A stretch of 5,666 nucleotides of DNA, taken from positions 1 through 5,666 of the forward strand of contig SKFV01000347.1 in the NCBI GenBank assembly GCA_007117785.1, in the 5' to 3' direction. This document shows positions 4,328 through 5,666 of the stretch, one piece after another. The DNA comes from Pseudomonas sp. (GTDB lineage Bacteria > Pseudomonadota > Gammaproteobacteria > Pseudomonadales > Pseudomonadaceae). The notes beneath the pieces are model-generated. The model did no database searches and was not told the DNA's origin. It saw nothing but the letters and a program-made list of their open reading frames with translations. Made by a program: the position numbers and the translations under genes. Position 1 is the first letter of the stretch. The number at the start of each line of letters is the position of its first letter.

Positions 4328-5666
4328 ATGCTCATGTATCTTCGCAAACTGATCGTATCGCTGTGTATTCTGGTGGCGATTATCCTGCTGCTATCGGGCA
4401 TTGGTTTCTGGGCCCATCAGAACTCCGAGTTTCACACCCAGCGCAACCGCATTGCCAATCAGATGCTCACAGAATTCATCTCCGTGCGGGCAGACAAGCA
4501 GCGGCTGAAAGTCTGGCTGGCCGAATACCTGCTGACCGAGGACGCAAATACCGACTTTCGCGACACGCTCTTTGCGCGTATGCGGCGGCAATTGCAAACG
4601 CTTGACGAGTTGGCTATTCGCGATCAGCTATTCAGTACTGACGAGCAGGATTTGCAGCACATCATGGCTCAGGTCAAAGTCATCTCCTTGCTGCAATCCA
4701 ACCTGTTTACTCTGGAACAAGCGCTGAAAACGCGGGAGATCGCAACCTACCAGGATGACAGCGAGCTGTGGCTGACGCTGATTGAGCTTTTTGACAAGTT
4801 CCAGGATACCGATCTCTCGGCACTGCTACAAAACGCCATTGCCGAGCAAAAAATACGCGCCCAGCGTACGGAAGATGACGCCCTAAATGCCGTACAGCGT
4901 ATACAGAAGACCATGCTATTGATCAGCCTGGGCGGGCTGTTTTTCGCTATGTTCATTGGGTGGCATTTATCCAGAGCCCTGAGCCGCCCTCTTCAACGTT
5001 TGCTGGACGGTACCCAGCAATTGCAGCAGGGTAATTTCGCCCACCGGATTGATGAGCAAGGCCCGGGCGAGTTTGCCGAACTGGCCCGCCAGTTCAATTT
5101 GATGTCTGGGTACATTGCAGACTTTGCCGAACAGGAGAAACTCAGCCAGCAAGCTACCGAACAACGGGTTCAGGCGCGCACGGCAGAGCTCCAGCAGGCG
5201 CTGGCGCAACTGCACCAGAGCGAAACCCGGCATAAGCAACTGCTGACGGATATCAGCCACGAGTTGCGCACCCCAGCCACCAGCATTCATGGTGAGGCCG
5301 AAATCAGTCTGCGCGGCAAAGACAAGGACAGCGCCGAATACAAAGAAGCCTTTCGCCGCATCATGGCTGCCAGCCAGCAATTGACGCACCGGATTGATGA
5401 CTTATTGATGCTGGCACGCGGAGAAGAAAGATTGCTGCAAATGGCCTTGAAACCAATCGCCATGCAGGAATTCATTGATCTGGTCATCACAACCATCCAG
5501 CAACAGCTCAGCAACCCCGCCATGCTGATACTTGATCCTATGCCGGATTTACCGACCGATAACTGGCTGCTGGTTGACGTGGATAAATTCGCTAGTGTGC
5601 TGCGCATCATCAGTGACAATGCCCGGCAGTACTCCCCAGCCGACCAACCAATGACATTTGCCGCCA
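4328..5666 (+). CDS. Membrane sensor histidine kinase, 3' end outside the window
   Basis: The first 446 residues of an inner-membrane two-component sensor. Visible order: membrane helix 1 (about 8-28), a mostly helical periplasmic sensor domain (about 30-192), membrane helix 2 (about 194-213), HAMP linker (about 214-266, with SRPLQRLLDGTQQL at 219-232), a coiled-coil stretch rich in Gln and Glu (about 268-305), then the HisKA dimerisation domain with H-box DISHELRTPATSI (308-320). His311 is the phospho-acceptor. The ATP-binding domain begins around 415 and the N-box ISDNARQYSP (428-437) keeps the key Asn431, while the first N-box position is Ile427 instead of Asn. The window ends soon after, so the G-boxes and stop are not seen. 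Codons upstream of 4328 in this frame have no other usual start, and a stop lies at 4262-4264. ATG at 4334 is an equally possible start, and neither has a clear ribosome site. No response regulator precedes it, so a partner would have to lie downstream or elsewhere. The signal is unknown. Confidence 0.93.
   Translation, partial: MLMYLRKLIVSLCILVAIILLLSGIGFWAHQNSEFHTQRNRIANQMLTEFISVRADKQRLKVWLAEYLLTEDANTDFRDTLFARMRRQLQTLDELAIRDQLFSTDEQDLQHIMAQVKVISLLQSNLFTLEQALKTREIATYQDDSELWLTLIELFDKFQDTDLSALLQNAIAEQKIRAQRTEDDALNAVQRIQKTMLLISLGGLFFAMFIGWHLSRALSRPLQRLLDGTQQLQQGNFAHRIDEQGPGEFAELARQFNLMSGYIADFAEQEKLSQQATEQRVQARTAELQQALAQLHQSETRHKQLLTDISHELRTPATSIHGEAEISLRGKDKDSAEYKEAFRRIMAASQQLTHRIDDLLMLARGEERLLQMALKPIAMQEFIDLVITTIQQQLSNPAMLILDPMPDLPTDNWLLVDVDKFASVLRIISDNARQYSPADQPMTFAA

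Noticed and set aside
4113..4352. Plus-strand open frame of 79 codons before the kinase
   Set aside because: It overlaps the kinase start in another frame, has no ribosome site, and its composition looks random; the minus-strand reading of the same DNA makes more sense.

Overview
The window looks like chromosome from a gammaproteobacterium, most likely a Pseudomonas or Halopseudomonas relative. This is inferred from moderate GC content, an Hsp31 protein close to the Escherichia coli one, a small protein resembling a family I remember from pseudomonads, and a typical proteobacterial sensor kinase. No phage, transposase, CRISPR, tRNA or rRNA is visible.

Layout: everything from position 9 to 3964 reads on the minus strand. 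In transcription order this is a VOC (glyoxalase/bleomycin-resistance fold) protein (3584-3964), a 100-residue protein that starts one base after its stop (3280-3582), a small two-helix membrane protein with a zinc ribbon (2892-3209), and a large exported protein with eight cysteines and MORN-like repeats (1151-2689). A frameshifted, 5'-truncated relative of the zinc-ribbon gene (932-1063) follows, then hchA (9-872). Upstream of the VOC gene lie a -10 element, a ribosome binding site and an imperfect palindrome.

The 363 bases from 3965 to 4327 hold no intact gene. They contain the VOC control region, a minus-strand intrinsic terminator (4044-4078) and, just before it, what seems to be the last part of a broken outer-membrane beta-barrel gene (4099-4236). 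From 4328 to the window edge a plus-strand sensor histidine kinase begins. Its ATP-binding domain is cut off after the N-box.

How the genes work together: only the VOC and 100-residue pair look firmly coupled. HchA (methylglyoxal and glycation defence) and the VOC protein belong to superfamilies that both include glyoxalases, but the VOC protein lacks most canonical metal ligands, so a shared carbonyl-detoxification role is only a guess. The least familiar item is the exported eight-cysteine protein, flanked on one side by an intact zinc-ribbon gene and on the other by its decayed copy. I found no clear evidence of a new multi-gene system; the window reads as an accessory region with several gene remnants.
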